Below are positions 11,229 through 22,650 of a stretch of DNA of 64,000 nt, piece after piece. The notes under the pieces were generated by a model that did not search any database, had not been told where the DNA came from, and was given only the letters and a program-made list of their open reading frames with translations. Origin of the DNA: Lepidonotus clava (taxonomy: Eukaryota; Annelida; Polychaeta; Phyllodocida; Polynoidae); assembly GCA_936440205.1 (NCBI GenBank), contig OW387133.1, forward strand, positions 2,942,001 to 3,006,000, given 5' to 3'. The position numbers and the translations under genes are program-made. Positions within the stretch are counted from its first letter, which is position 1. Each line of letters begins with the position of its first letter.

Positions 11229-11472
11229 AAGGCCCCATACCCACTAGACAACTTTGACCAATATAGGCCGACTCATCAGCATTAAAATTGGCTGACTCTA
11301 GCAGCAGAGTCGGCCGATTTTTACACCAACTCATATCAAAAACTTACATTTCAATATTGCATACCGACTGGTGATCTGAATCAGTGCAAAAATCGCCCGA
11401 TTCTACCCCTAGAATTGCCCCATTTAGGCACCAATCTGTCGGCCGATTGTGTAAAAATGTTGTAGTGGGCAT
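11229..11472. mobile_element. MITE-G copy 1
   Basis: Begins AAGGCCCCATACCCACTAGA and ends in a decayed inverted match (TTGTAGTGGGCA). The interior has repeated CGGCCGATTTT and AATCGGCC-type words shared with 21800-21933 and 49899-50117. Confidence 0.7.
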
Positions 11473-11645
11473 TTCTTAAATTTGACAGGGGACATATCCA
11501 ATCTTTAGCAACAGGGAATATTGGCATTTCTTTAAATCAATGGGGAAAATGGGCGTTTCTTAAATGAAACAGAGGACATAGCAAATCCTTAGCGACAGCG
11601 ACAGGGGACATGGGTGTATCTTAAAGTCGACAGGGGACACAGAGA
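11465..11645 (+). repeat. Degenerate ~45-60-bp tandem repeat
   Basis: Four diverged units of the form GGCATTTCTTAAATTTGACA plus GGGGACA, at about 11470, 11523, 11548 and 11608. The same unit occurs singly at 4-16, 384-398, 9250 and 10165. Confidence 0.65.
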
Positions 11646-12275
11646 GTCCCATCAACACCCTTTTATATATTTCTGCAGCCAGGCGTTTGTCCACTGACCA
11701 CTCACGTTTCGTGTTCTTTTCATGTATGTTGCCAACTTATACAAGATGCGTAATTTTGATATTATTTGCTGGTTTGTCTTAGAATTGTACAAATAAATGT
11801 GTGATAGTTCATCCAATAACAGCTCATATGGATACCAAAAAATATCATCGCCATATGGGCTGTTTGTTTTTTTTGTTTTTTTTGGTCAATTTATTTTTTA
11901 ATCAAACTTAAACTATAGCATTTTTCCTTGGTCACATATGCATATTTTGATATATCAATATTTGTGTAAATATATATTTTTAAAGCGGCATGTCACGACA
12001 CTGCTTTGAGGCCTTGCGTTAATTTTTTTTAGTTTTTATGGACGTGCTTTGACTCACGATAAATTGTCTTCTTCCTGCACCTGTTTAGTCACCTTTCTTC
12101 TGCAATTAGTTTTTGAATTGTTATACTTGGAATGGTAATAAAAAGTCCAAGAATATTTGTGGAAGTGGAATGATCAACTCACCATCAACTCATGGTCAAC
12201 TCGCGATCAAGCCCTCCGATTGAAGCCCTATCTACTTCTCCTTTGGTTGTTCAAATATAAAATGATTTGCATGCA
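11646..12275. other. No gene seen; one dispersed repeat
   Basis: AT-rich. 11985-12062 is the inverted counterpart of 18738-18815 (shared words GTCAAAGCA, GTCCATAAAAA, AAGGCCTCA). The rest is unremarkable. Confidence 0.5.
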
Positions 12276-12627
12276 ATTCACACAACCATGGATAGCCAAT
12301 TGTTTTAGTTTAACCTGCAGGTTAGCATAGATAAGGAAGCATGGTGGGAAATGTGTCGACAAACCACCATGCTTAAGTATTTTCATTAATTATTGCATGG
12401 TCTTTGGTTTAACATAATGAAAAACTATATAGCTAGTTTTCATTTTGTATCTGTATATACAATTTATTTTACAATTTGGTTTAAAATTCCTTCATAATAA
12501 CTAGATATATTGCAAATATTTATAAATTTTCTATAGGTTTTCTTGTGTTTTTGTTGACAAAATTAGGCCAAATTAACCTGCAGGTGCCTAAAATACTGAA
12601 AATCAGCTGTCTGTGGTAGAGTGAATT
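12276..12627. mobile_element. MITE-E copy 1
   Basis: Ends AATTCACACAACCATGGATA at the left and a decayed complement ending GTGAATT at the right. Subterminal TTAACCTGCAGGT occurs inverted at both sides, the hallmark of this family. Four copies are in the window (also 30095, 43472, 53779). Confidence 0.8.
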
Positions 12628-12897
12628 CTTTTTGATAGCCCCGTGACTTCTAATATCATAGTTTTAATCATTGAACTTGGCACAATTCAAGGCGTCTAAC
12701 AATAACTTCTTTTTTATTTTTTTCAATAGGGTTCTATCTTAATCAAAATTGCCATCACGAGTACATAACGATCACTTTTATCACATCGAGACCAAGCATT
12801 GCAAGTGTCCAATTGCAGTAAATCATGAGCAGCAAAGACACATTTGACAGGGGCTTTCCAACCAAATATTTGTCTGAATCATATCTTTGTACATAGG

Positions 12898-13192
12898 TCC
12901 TGGCTTATATCTTATGAAATCTAGAAATCATTGGTTGATATTCTGCAGATGTTCAGAACATTTCGAAATCATTCAGGGTTGCTAATAAAGGTTAGTTATA
13001 CAGCTAACAGGTCGCTAAACAAATTCTGCCTAGATAATCAAGATTAACAGCTTTTCTGTTTTTATTTGATTATCACAGGCATTTAGCCTATATCCGTTGT
13101 TATTTTCTTGATTCTAATTAACTAAATTCAGCAGGGGAACAGCTCTGTAGATCTTTAAAAACACCTTGTAAGCAGACAAGTTGAAAGTACTT
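12898..13192 (+). repeat. Old duplicated segment, copy 1
   Basis: Matches 15186-15513 over the full length with many differences: shared TATGAAATCTA, GCTAAACAAATTC, GCATTTAGCCTATATC and GACAAGTTGAAA in the same order. It could be an old local duplication or two copies of an unrecognised element. Confidence 0.7.
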
Positions 13193-13540
13193 TAAACTTT
13201 TTAACATACCTGGAATGGCAGCAAAACCAGTCCACAAATATTAGGGACATAATCACCATACAAAATCACATGCAATCTCTTACAAATTATGAAAAGTCAC
13301 GTACAAAATACGTGAAACAGTACACTTTTGAAAACAAGAAATAAGCCACCCAAAGCAATACGAATGAATCACCAAGTACACAATTCAATTTTTTTTATCG
13401 TGGCCATGGAGATTCTTGAATCTTCTTTTAGTGGTGAACCTTTTGATGCATTTATCATTGTCATAGTTCAAAAAAATGTAACTCAAGTGCCGCATCGCAT
13501 AAATGGGGCCCTAACATATCGTGGAATATAAAGTTAAAGC
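13193..13540. other. No gene seen
   Basis: AT-rich. A 67-codon frame here shows no coding character that I can see. Confidence 0.45.
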
Positions 13541-13923
13541 TTAAGGCCATATTCCACTTTGCGGCATTTTGCTCATGCTGGGCAATTCACTAGCGTTGTT
13601 TGACTCCATCGCAAGTGAAAACAAGCACCGCAAGGTGGAATATAGAAATTGCTTGTGGTGGTACTAGTGGTAGTGCTTGCGCTGATCCAATGCTAGTGCC
13701 ACCGCAAATGATTTCATGTTATTTTATATTACTTTTTATGATTTAATTATGTTTTGTATGACTTTTTTATGATTTTATATTTATAGTTTACAATGGTTTT
13801 ATAAAATATTCTATTGAATGCTTGACGGCAGAAACGAACATGTTTGTTTCTGAAAAATTGCTTGCGGTGGGATATTAACCCACTGCAAACGGCCCCCCAC
13901 CGCATGGTGGAATATGGGCTTTA
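13541..13923. mobile_element. MITE-F copy 1
   Basis: Ends TTAAGGCCATATTCCACTTT and GGTGGAATATGGGCTTTA are inverted repeats. The interior holds GCAAG/CTTGC-type words that pair internally. A second copy lies at 55928-56177. Confidence 0.8.
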
Positions 13924-14634
13924 GTGGAATATGTCTTTAGTTCCTAGCCTTGCCTTAGATTCCCAAAAGCTGCAAATCAAAGGCTTAGTTTCACTCTAAC
14001 AGTTTCAGAAATATGTTTCTCATATGCTAACTTATAAGATGAGATGATTGCATTACTCTAAGCCATTCTTTGTGTTTTAGTCATACTGTATGACTAAAAC
14101 ACAGTCTCAAAGTCAAAATGTCTCATTTGAAAAATCAGATCTTAGAGTTAAGACCAGTTTTAAGCACCCCCAATAGGTAAGACATCTAAGGCTAGCGATA
14201 ATTATAGTTGTGTTCTGTTGACGTCAACATGAAAATACTCTTAACATGCATTAAGGAAGCCGAAAATCAAATCAACTTTCTTTATTACTTATTGATTGAG
14301 AAGGTCATATTATAAAACAATATCGAATCATTCAAATAAAATTTAGACAACTTTATTTTCTAAATGAACATCTACATGATCTATCAACGCTGACATTTAT
14401 TCAAAGTTATTTCATCTGAAAAAAAAAAAAAAAAATCCCACTGCTCTAAAACATCTTATATACTGTTTCAAGCTGATATATTTTTCCCAGGGTTATCGAG
14501 TTAACCAACCTAGTATAGTAAGTGGGTGCTGGATGTTTTACGCTGTATTGACAGCTTGAGTCATTTTCTCAGCGAAAACAAGTAGGGATGAATACTGACT
14601 TTTCAGACACGCGTTTTGACTTGGTCAGTCTTTG
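13924..14634. other. No gene seen
   Basis: AT-rich sequence with an A tract at about 14420-14436 and the perfect palindrome listed separately. No frame or further repeat recognised. Confidence 0.45.
14071..14103. repeat. Perfect 15-bp-arm palindrome
   Basis: TGTGTTTTAGTCATA, a 3-base spacer CTG, then the exact complement. It is not at the end of any element I can define. Confidence 0.85.
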
Positions 14635-14639
14635 GTGAT

Positions 14640-14932
14640 CGTATCTATGAGATGAAGGTGACAAGGCGGGCAAAGAGAAGGGGATCAAAACCTAGCAATC
14701 ATTTTTGCTCTACCTCATCCCTTAGTGAACCCAGACACTAACTGGGAATCGAACCCAATGAACTACTTGGTCAGTGCTGGGTCCCCCCCTATCGTCGCCT
14801 TCTATGATCAGCAGGGGCTACTGAGGGGCTATATTTTTTTCCCAAGAGCAGAAGCTCCACCCCGGTAACCCCACGGGGGACCAACCAAGTATAACCTAAA
14901 CAAACCCCATGTAGGGTCGGTATCAAATATAT
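14640..14932 (-). mobile_element. tRNA-derived SINE, same family as at 26.2-27.5 kb
   Basis: On the minus strand it reads CCCCCGTGGGGTTACC, TAGCCCCTGCTGATCAT, then a B-box-like GGTTCGATTCCC and the family body. The (ACTC)n tail is missing or decayed. At diagnostic positions it agrees with copy 3 of the 27-kb cluster (CAGCACTGACCAAG) rather than with copies 1 and 2. Confidence 0.8.
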
Positions 14933-15185
14933 GTTTCATACTGAGATTACAAATTATATATGCTTCCATTTTGAGCCATGGAAAGATGATTTCCTCATGT
15001 TATACACTGACTTGTATATGACACTCGAATAGCATGAAAAAACACGGAATATCACTTAAAAGATAAGGCAGAGGGTTGCAAGGGGTATTCAGCCATATTT
15101 ATTTGTTATAGCCCTATCAGTAAGAAAGATAAAACATTGAGCAACTGTTTCGAATTGCTTGCCTCAATATTTGATATTGATTGTT

Positions 15186-15513
15186 TGTGGTCTATGAAAT
15201 CTAAAAATAATTGGTGATAGTTCAGTCAAAAGTAGCATATAATTATAGAGACCAAATTTTCTCATTTTGTATTTCATCCATAAAGAATTTTATGTAGATG
15301 TTTAAAACATTTCATCAAATCATCCAGGCTTGATAATAAGGGTTGGCTACAGGAAATAATGGATTGCTAAACAAATTCCACCTAAGTAATTTTGATTAGC
15401 ACAAGCATTTAGCCTATATCTGTTGCATTCCTACCCTTATTTAACTAAAATCAGGCAGGAAACAGCTGTGTAGATTTTTAAAAACATCTTGTTAGCGGAC
15501 AAGTTGAAATTCC
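15186..15513 (+). repeat. Old duplicated segment, copy 2
   Basis: Partner of 12898-13192. A phrase just beyond it (TTTCTGCAATTAG at about 15572) also matches 12099, but in a different order, so the history includes rearrangement or insertion. Confidence 0.65.
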
Positions 15514-15612
15514 TAATGTAATTATCGTCCATGGGAGATCATGTTGTTCCTGTGCATGTTTAGTGACTTTTTTTCTGCAATTAGCTTATAAATAAATTGT
15601 TAATGAACCTGG

Positions 15613-16064
15613 CCTGTTCTATAACAAATCTCTGTATGTTTTGCATTTCATAAACTTACGATGATCTCTTTTGGCTGCCATAGCTACGTAAGTTTAGTTT
15701 TTGCTTACGTGAGTTTGGTTCATTTACATGAGTTTTGGGTCAATTCACGTGAGTTTTGGGCCAATTTATGCAATTTTTGGGTCAATTCACACAAGTACAA
15801 TGGGGTCTCATAAAAAACTCCATGGTTATGGAGCTTTTATTTGAGCTTACGAAAACTGTACACGAGTTTGAAACTCTCGTGTGTGACTGTTTCATAACAA
15901 AACTCATGTAAATCTACCCAAAACTCTTGTAACTCAACCCGAAACTCCCGTAAATCAACATAAACTCATGTAAGCAAAAACAAAACTCACGGGCCTACAG
16001 CAGCTAAAAAGTTGATCGTAATTTTATGAAACACAAAATATACGGAGGTTTGTTATGAAACGGG
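15613..16064. mobile_element. ~450-bp MITE with ~50-bp inverted ends and internal repeats
   Basis: The left end CCTGTTCTATAACAAA... pairs with the right end ...TTTGTTATGAAACGGG over about 50 bp. The interior has four to five ~20-bp repeats of CACGTGAGTTTTGGGTCAA type on the left and their complements on the right, so almost the whole element can fold back. A relic of one end is visible at about 22704-22735. Confidence 0.75.
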
Positions 16065-16261
16065 CTACAGTTTCCACGAGGGCACATAAAACCTCGGTAG
16101 CTACAGAGATTGCTGTGTAACAGGCCACTGGAATGGCGACAACAACATTCCACTAGCATTCGTAGAGGTTGAATGACCGCAACAAAAGGAAAGACAAATT
16201 TGGGATCGACTCACAATCAACTCCCAATAAAGTTGTGATCAACTTGATCACGATCACCATC

Positions 16262-16792
16262 TTAAAGGTACTTGGAGGTGTTTAGCATAAATTCTTATTA
16301 CCAATGCAATCTGCTGCAAATTTGTAGGAGCTGTAGCTTCTATATAGAGCAATATATAGTAACAATTTAAACAATTTTCACCGTTTCGGATAAGAGTTAC
16401 AGCTTGATAAAAAAAAATTGATCTCTACCATTGATTTCAATGGGAAATATCAGTTTTTTTTCTCTTTTAAAAATACTACCAATGGAATTCTCATGAAACT
16501 TCTGAAATATTTAGCATTTACCTATGAGTAAACATCTAAACCTAGAAATTTAATATTCACCATTTGTGAGAAGAATTATACTGAAAAACATTGAAAAATT
16601 GATGTATTTTGGGTGTTTATAGTATGGTAATTTGATACCCTACTATTTTAATTTAGTAAAAACATCCTTATTTTACTTCTCTTAGCATTACTAGACATGT
16701 GAGATATTTAAAGTACCCTTAATAAGATACATTTTTTGTAGTTCTCAATCTATGACCCAGTTTGCGCCCTAAACAGCATCAAGTACCTTTAA
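16262..16792. mobile_element. 531-bp TTAA-ended MITE (MITE-C)
   Basis: Ends TTAAAGGTACTTGGAGGTG and its decayed complement CAAGTACCTTTAA. No frame of note. It abuts the next repeat (MITE-D) directly. Confidence 0.75.
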
Positions 16793-16793
16793 T

Positions 16794-16959
16794 CAATACA
16801 TCTTTTTCATTAAGATGGCGCCCCCTGGTGTATCAATTTGGTAGCACACTTTTAGGTCTTTCCCATAGTTAAGGCATATTAAGTGAAGTGACCTAGTTAC
16901 CAAAAGCCCCAAAAGTGGGCAGACTGGTGGACTGCGCAGGGTCATGGGAAAGGTGTATA
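16794..16959. mobile_element. MITE-D copy 1 carrying a CTCF-like core
   Basis: Inverted ends of ATACACCTTT type. A matching copy lies at 55090-55261, sharing GAAGTGACC, CAGTTACCAAAAG and TGCGCA. At 16812-16830 it holds AAGATGGCGCCCCCTGGTG: a YY1-like AAGATGGC overlapping CACCAGGGGGCGCC on the minus strand, an exact CTCF-type core. Confidence 0.65.
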
Positions 16960-18737
16960 GACACCAGCATGTTTGTGCCCAAAGCACAAACCCCTTGCAT
17001 TTGCACCTCAAGCCAGTGTACATGCTTAACTACACTAAAAATAATGTAAAAATATATGTCAGAACCAGGATGGTATACACACTTTACATGGGAAATATCA
17101 GTTAACTAGAAAATTTATAGAACTCAATTACTCATATGTAAAAAACATCAATGCAGATAAGATTATGGTTAAATAAGCATTACCTCGATAGATTTGATTA
17201 TGTAACTTACATCATATTGTTGTAATGATGAAACTGATTAGGCCTACCACTGTTTAGTCAAACACTTGTCTAAAACTAATGTCAAACAGACATGATCCTC
17301 TTATGGTATTACATGAGAACAAATGTCATAATAATTATAATAATATAAGTTTTTCACATGTGTCCTGTTTGCTGGACAGCTCTTGTCACCATATCAGCAA
17401 AGACTCTATTGCCACCAATGCTTTTAAATCTCACCATCCAAGCCCCAACACCTCCAGCTCTCATAACCATCCTCCTGCCTCCTTTCCCCCAACCACCCCC
17501 TCCTCCTCCCTCACCCCTAGCCCCTTATGATGAGGCAGTGCCACAAAGATTACAGGACAGCCACTCCCCTAGTCATAATGAACATGTCCATTTAGCAAAT
17601 TAAATGCAGTCTCGGCGTGTTCCTTGGGAAGCCCGGCCGGCTTAGTCCTTCTGATCTCTGCCCCTCACAATGACACGGGCTCGCGAGTCACTGTTGATCC
17701 TTCTGAGAGTCACTCAGCGAGTCATTCAATTGCTCGCTCCACTGAAGGCGGGTATGGCCTGCCTCCACACTGCGGAGGACATGAGAGCAACACCCGCTCT
17801 GCCACCCCTCAAACAGGGAAAAGGAAGGGAGTACTTTGTATCTTAAATCACAGGCAAGAATACCCAGGCAAGCAGCGACACAAGTATCATGTACCTGTCA
17901 AATTCGGAGGCAGCAGTGATTGTTACCTTAAGTATAGCAATAGCTTCTGAAAGTAACAACTAGATATATACATAAAACCAACTGAGAAGGAAGAACTTTA
18001 TGTACTTTAAAGAGATGTCTTAATAAAAAAAATTAAAAAAAAAAAAAAAGGGAATGCAAGGGGGATTAGCAACCCCCCCCCCCCCTCGAGTATTACCTCC
18101 AAGATTGGGTATAGATTTATCCAACAACATATTTTAGAAAATAATTTGTACCAAATCATGCTGCTGTGTAGCTTGTTGTCATATTATTGTCTCAAACTCT
18201 GTTGCCCTGTCTGAAACTCCATTTCTGAAACTTCTGCATTATTGCCCACAGCAGAGACTAAAGTACATTTTCATTTTACTATATTTATGCATTTAATCCA
18301 GAGTTTAATGTGCAGATTTAGGCATACAAATAGAAAATATTGCATGATTTTAGGCAAAACATGGGTTTGATAACGAACCATCACAGACTATGGTTTTGCG
18401 GCTATTCAATGTGTCGTGTACTTTCTATTCGTGCACCTTTCCTGCACAAACTACTTTTGTTTATCACCCTACCAAGTGATAAATGGCTGGTTATCAATTG
18501 GGTTTGATACGGTATGCATTAAATTCTTACCTCCCGAAGAATTATCACCCTAAGGTATAGTAGTGTCTGATATCACGAAACAATGAGAACAAAGATTGCT
18601 CTCGAAGGAAAAACACATTTTTTAAAATATTATCACCAAGACAGTGTTAATGTTTTATGATGTCATAGGGTTGAATATGTATGGCCCTACTAAACAATTG
18701 ACCAGGGGGCCATTTGATGAAAAATTGGTGATAATGG
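16960..18737. other. No gene supported; moderately GC-rich block 17360-17900
   Basis: The block 17360-17900 contains a proline-rich frame from a C-rich run (17450-17525) and a 108-codon frame (17624-17950). Neither has recognisable motifs nor a convincing splice context. Several GAGTCA half-sites cluster at 17683-17730. C tract at 18073-18086. Confidence 0.4.
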
Positions 18738-18815
18738 TTGCGAGTCAAAGCATGTCCATAAAAATTTCATGATACTCGAAAGATTATCACCAAGGCCTCA
18801 TGACAGTATTGTGAT
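18738..18815 (+). repeat. Dispersed repeat copy, partner of 11985-12062
   Basis: Shares GAGTCAAAGCATGTCCATAAA and AAGGCCTCA-type words with the inverted segment at 11985-12062. Family unknown. ATTATCACC phrases recur around it (about 18463, 18541, 18629, 18782). Confidence 0.6.
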
Positions 18816-18871
18816 GATAATTTCAAAATATCGCAATTTTAGGAATATATTTCTTCACAAAGATTCACATA

Positions 18872-18876
<5 letters not shown>

Positions 18877-18902
<26 letters not shown>
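18877..18902. repeat. (AT)n microsatellite
   Basis: About 13 uninterrupted AT units. Confidence 0.95.
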
Positions 18903-18905
<3 letters not shown>

Positions 18906-20002
18906 ATAAAGGAATGATGCTGTGTATAAGTTTGATTAAAATAAGTACTGGAAAAAAAGAAAATTCCATACGGCGAAAACATTCTTTGATATTGTGCCAT
19001 ATCTGAAAAATGATAATTACTTTTTATGGAAAGCCTTCCTGGTTCGCTCAATATTTGTTTAAACCAAATGATGGTTACTTGGATATTGGACCTACCTGTT
19101 AAAGACAAAATAACACTATCAGTGGCTATTCATAAAACAAAAAAATTATGTATAATGGCATTTGACCTTAGATATAACTGACATTAAAATATAGGAACAT
19201 GGTACAAGTGACAATTTTAAAATACTTCCTTTGTTTTCTTCTTCTTTGAATGGTTATTCACAGAACAGCAGATGTGGATTTTGTTCCTGATGCACAAAAA
19301 CTCCCTGGTTAATACCAGGGGGTAACATGATAATATAATAATTCTCAAAAGAAATGCCAGGTAATATATGAACAAATCAGAAGAAACCTTCATGTTTGTT
19401 TGATACCAATTTTGATAGAAAGTACCTCCCTCCCCTCCTCCCACCCCTTCCCCCTGCCACCCCCACAACCCACCCCTCCTCTTCAGATTGTTAATGAAGG
19501 CAGATGGATTAAATTGCAAACACTGCAAAAAGTCCCACTACAACAGAGAATGGGATCAGGCTTCTGATGTCACTCCGAGCGCCAGCGGCAAAAGATACTC
19601 TGATTTTTTATATTAATGTTTTTGTTATTATGAGGTAGCCGGAGCGATTTGCCCAACCATTTGTGAGAGCGCTTGTCAGCAATGGTAAAGCCGAAAGGTT
19701 CTCGATTAATCAAATATGAGAGGATTGTGACTCACATTTAACTCTTGGTAAACCATTGTCTATGTTCAGCTATGCACCTTTGTGATAAAAGATGAAGAGA
19801 AATCATATTTGGGTGTAATTTACTTGCATGGATAGGCATTCTGTTAGTCAGCATTAGGTCAATATAGTGTACATATATGTAACTATCTGCAGAGGGGGTT
19901 CAAGATCAATCAAAGGTGTGTCAGGAATATCAGCCTGAGAGCAGGGCCCACAGGGCTGCCTGAAGGCTGAAATCACTGACATATGGAGGGTTGATAACCC
20001 AT
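18903..20002. other. No gene seen
   Basis: Mixed AT-rich DNA with a pyrimidine-rich run at 19425-19480. No coding frame or clear element. Confidence 0.45.
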
Positions 20003-20620
20003 TAAAGATTCCCACGCCATATAATATATTGGTTAGATATTACATTTCCAGGTTACCATATTTTGTGTATTTCATATTACTCAGGCATTCTTAAAAGGAT
20101 GCTAAAGAAAAAGAAGCAAAATGTCAAGATTTTAGTAAGTTATTCAGATTAGAAAATAAAAAGTTGGGAATCCCCTAAATTAAGAGGAATTCAGTACTCC
20201 CCTTGCTATTATAACTATTACGTCATAATAATGGGGATCCCCTGTCAAAATAACTTGGGAATTCCATGCAATTGAATGAATTTAGGTGAGTAAGAAAAAC
20301 AATTAATGATAGCCTCTATAAAGCATGAATAATTATGCTGAAGTCTAATTTCCTTTCTATAAATTTTGGAGAGTCGGGGATTCCCTTTTATCAAAGAGTA
20401 AGGATTCCCAATTAATCACTGTGTGACGTCACAAATTTAGGAATTCCCCTTAAAATCTGATAACAAAAAAGGAGCAGATTTTAAATCCCCACAACTCTCT
20501 TTATACTTAAAATATTCTCAATATATTTCTAGGATCTTTAGTTCTGGACATAAAATGTCATACTCAAAACTTTTCATTAGAAAATATTGAGCCCTAAATT
20601 ATGTGCATGGTTTCCTTTAA
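20003..20620. mobile_element. MITE-L copy 1
   Basis: Homologous to 44129-44745 over ~550 bp (shared CATATTACTCAGGCAT-type start, GAGTCGGGGATTCCC, TGTGACGTCACAAAT, TTCTGGACATAAA). The right end GGTTTCCTTTAA suggests TTAA ends. The body is filled with GGGAATTCCC/GGGATTCCC words on both strands. Confidence 0.7.
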
Positions 20621-20989
20621 TTTGAAAAGATGGAGCTTAGATTGGCATATCTAGTGGGAGTAACTAGTGAAATACAATTTTACAGTTTAATATTTGGAAA
20701 CAAGATGCAGTTATTGATTAAGTGAAATACTCACAAGATGTGATGGAACCTTTAATCAGCAAAATTGAGTTGTCTGCTTGCCTGGGAAATGTTTCCATTG
20801 GCGTTACATTACAACAGGTGCATAGAACTGTTGGGTTTCAGGGAGGACAATCATAATTAGTAGTTTAGGGTGATTTTTGGCAGTTTGATGTTATCCTGGT
20901 CTCATTAGTTGACACCCTATAGGCTTACAAACTGCCTGTCAGGAGTCTGTCCTCAATAATGACCACGAGACACCTGTAGTTGGCGTCAC
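20621..20989. other. No gene seen
   Basis: AT-rich, nothing recognised. Confidence 0.4.
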
Positions 20990-21284
20990 TTAAGCCCCAA
21001 ACCGACTAAGCGACTCAACCATTGACGGGCAATAGGCAACTGATAGGATCGCCCATAAAGTCACCTGGCCACTGGGCTATTAATGGAATTGCCGGGTGAC
21101 TCCTAGTGGGTATGGTGTGATTTCTGGGGGATAGGTGATGGTGACAGAATCACCAATAAAATCGCCAATAAATTCACCATACAAATATCAAACTTGCTTA
21201 ATATTTCAGTTGCTCAGTGACTTTACTGGTGACTCTGCCGATCGGTGGTTACCTGGCACTGGGGAAATCACTTAGTGGGACAAT
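20990..21284. mobile_element. MITE-G copy 2
   Basis: Starts TTAAGCCCCAAACCGACTA and ends with a decayed complement (CACTTAGTGGGACAATTTA). The interior matches 50119-50432 (GGGCTATTAATGGAAT, GTGGGTATGGTGTGATTTC). Confidence 0.7.
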
Positions 21285-21681
21285 TTAAGCCCCATATCCA
21301 CTAGGCCTTTTTACTGGCAACTGGCAACCACCCATGTTCGTGCAATGACATAATCGCCAGTAAAGTTGTCAGGTGACTGGAATATCAAGCACATTTTGTA
21401 TTTTATCACTGATTCCATAAATGATTCCCTGGAGATTCCATGTGATTCCACAGGTGATTCCATTGATTATTCCATAGGCAATTCCATGGGTGATTCCATG
21501 GGCGATTCCATGGGTGATTCAATTGGTGATTCCATGGGTGATTCCATTGGTTATTCCACAGTTGATTCCAGGGGTGAATCTAAGTTGGTGCAATCAAGCG
21601 GATATGCAAATCAACTATGGAGTAATTCATGGGTTGATAGTTATTTGATGATGACAAGTAAAATCACCTAGTGGGTATGAC
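21285..21681. mobile_element. MITE-G copy 3 with expanded 12-bp repeat
   Basis: Starts TAAGCCCCATATCCACTAGG and ends AATCACCTAGTGGGTATG. It abuts copy 2. Its centre has been replaced or expanded by a 12-bp minisatellite. Confidence 0.7.
21409..21585 (+). repeat. 12-bp minisatellite inside a MITE
   Basis: About 14 units of GATTCCATGGGT with small changes. Because 12 is a multiple of 3 it gives a long DSMGDSMG frame, which I do not regard as a gene. Confidence 0.9.
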
Positions 21682-21799
21682 ACTAAGCATTAATTGCACA
21701 CCTGTTTCTTGGGACTCTTTGGACACCCCAAAAAGATAGTTTGACTTAAAATGATGAAGTTATCAATAACCTAACTGTGTGGTATAGAGTATATGCTAG

Positions 21800-21933
21800 T
21801 ATGTGCATGTTAAATCTGAATCAGCGCTGAAATCAGCCGACTACCACTAGAATCGGCCAATTTTAGCACCGATCTGTTGGCTGACTCTAGGGGTAGAATC
21901 AAAATTTAATGTCCTAGTAGGTATGGGGCTCAA
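21800..21933. mobile_element. MITE-G fragment (copy 4)
   Basis: The right end CCTAGTAGGTATGGGGCT and interior CGGCCAATTTTAGCACCGAT match the 11229 and 49899 copies. The left end is not recognisable. Confidence 0.65.
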
Positions 21934-22389
21934 GAGTTAAAACTGGAAATCATCTGAAGTTTAAATCTAGGATGTGAGAAATGCATATAAATACTATAGT
22001 GTAAGAAAGGTTGTGTGGATTGTCATAAGGTTGTCGGGGAACTTTAAGAAAATTGTCTGGAGGAAGTTAATCCATTGGAAATAGAATCTGTAAACAGGAC
22101 CTGAAGGGGGAAACCCCAGCTATACATTAAGGTGAGAGTGCTATTGAAGGGTAAGCCTACAGCATTAGGTGATGATGTCTGGAGGGGGAAGGGCTATGTA
22201 TATGATCAGATGGGGAAGGTATTTCTATTCAATTTATGTATGTACATATATGTAAGTTCATGATATGTGTATCTTTCTCAAATAATATTTTTTATTAGAT
22301 GTATCTTCCATTCTATGTGTAAAGATTATTGATTGTTTGATGATGTTTTTGCATTTTTATTATGTTACTTGGGCGGAGGTAAAGACCTA
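21934..22389. other. No gene seen
   Basis: No coding signal or repeat recognised. Confidence 0.4.
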
Positions 22390-22650
22390 ATGTACACCTA
22401 ACACTGTTATGCTGTTTTGTTAAGGTGATTTCAAGACCAATCCAAACAGAATATCATTGGACATTCTTATTAGATTAGATTGAGACCAGACCAAGAAAGA
22501 CGTCACGGGCCAATTTAAGAGAAGCCATATAATGATGCATATTTTTCTGTGATATTGCAATGTTTGGTCACTGAAACAACATTGGGTGCCATCAAAAGAA
22601 CATCGCTGTAACATCACAATGTATCATCACAAGAACATTCAGATTCTTAG
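22390..22650. mobile_element. MITE-A relic (copy 2)
   Basis: Family phrases survive in order (CCAAACAGAATATCATTGG, ACATTGGGTGCCATCAAAAG, ACATCACAATGT), but both terminal CCCAG ends are lost. Confidence 0.55.

Noticed and set aside
21366-21671. 101-codon DSMGDSMG frame
   Set aside because: 12-bp minisatellite inside a MITE.
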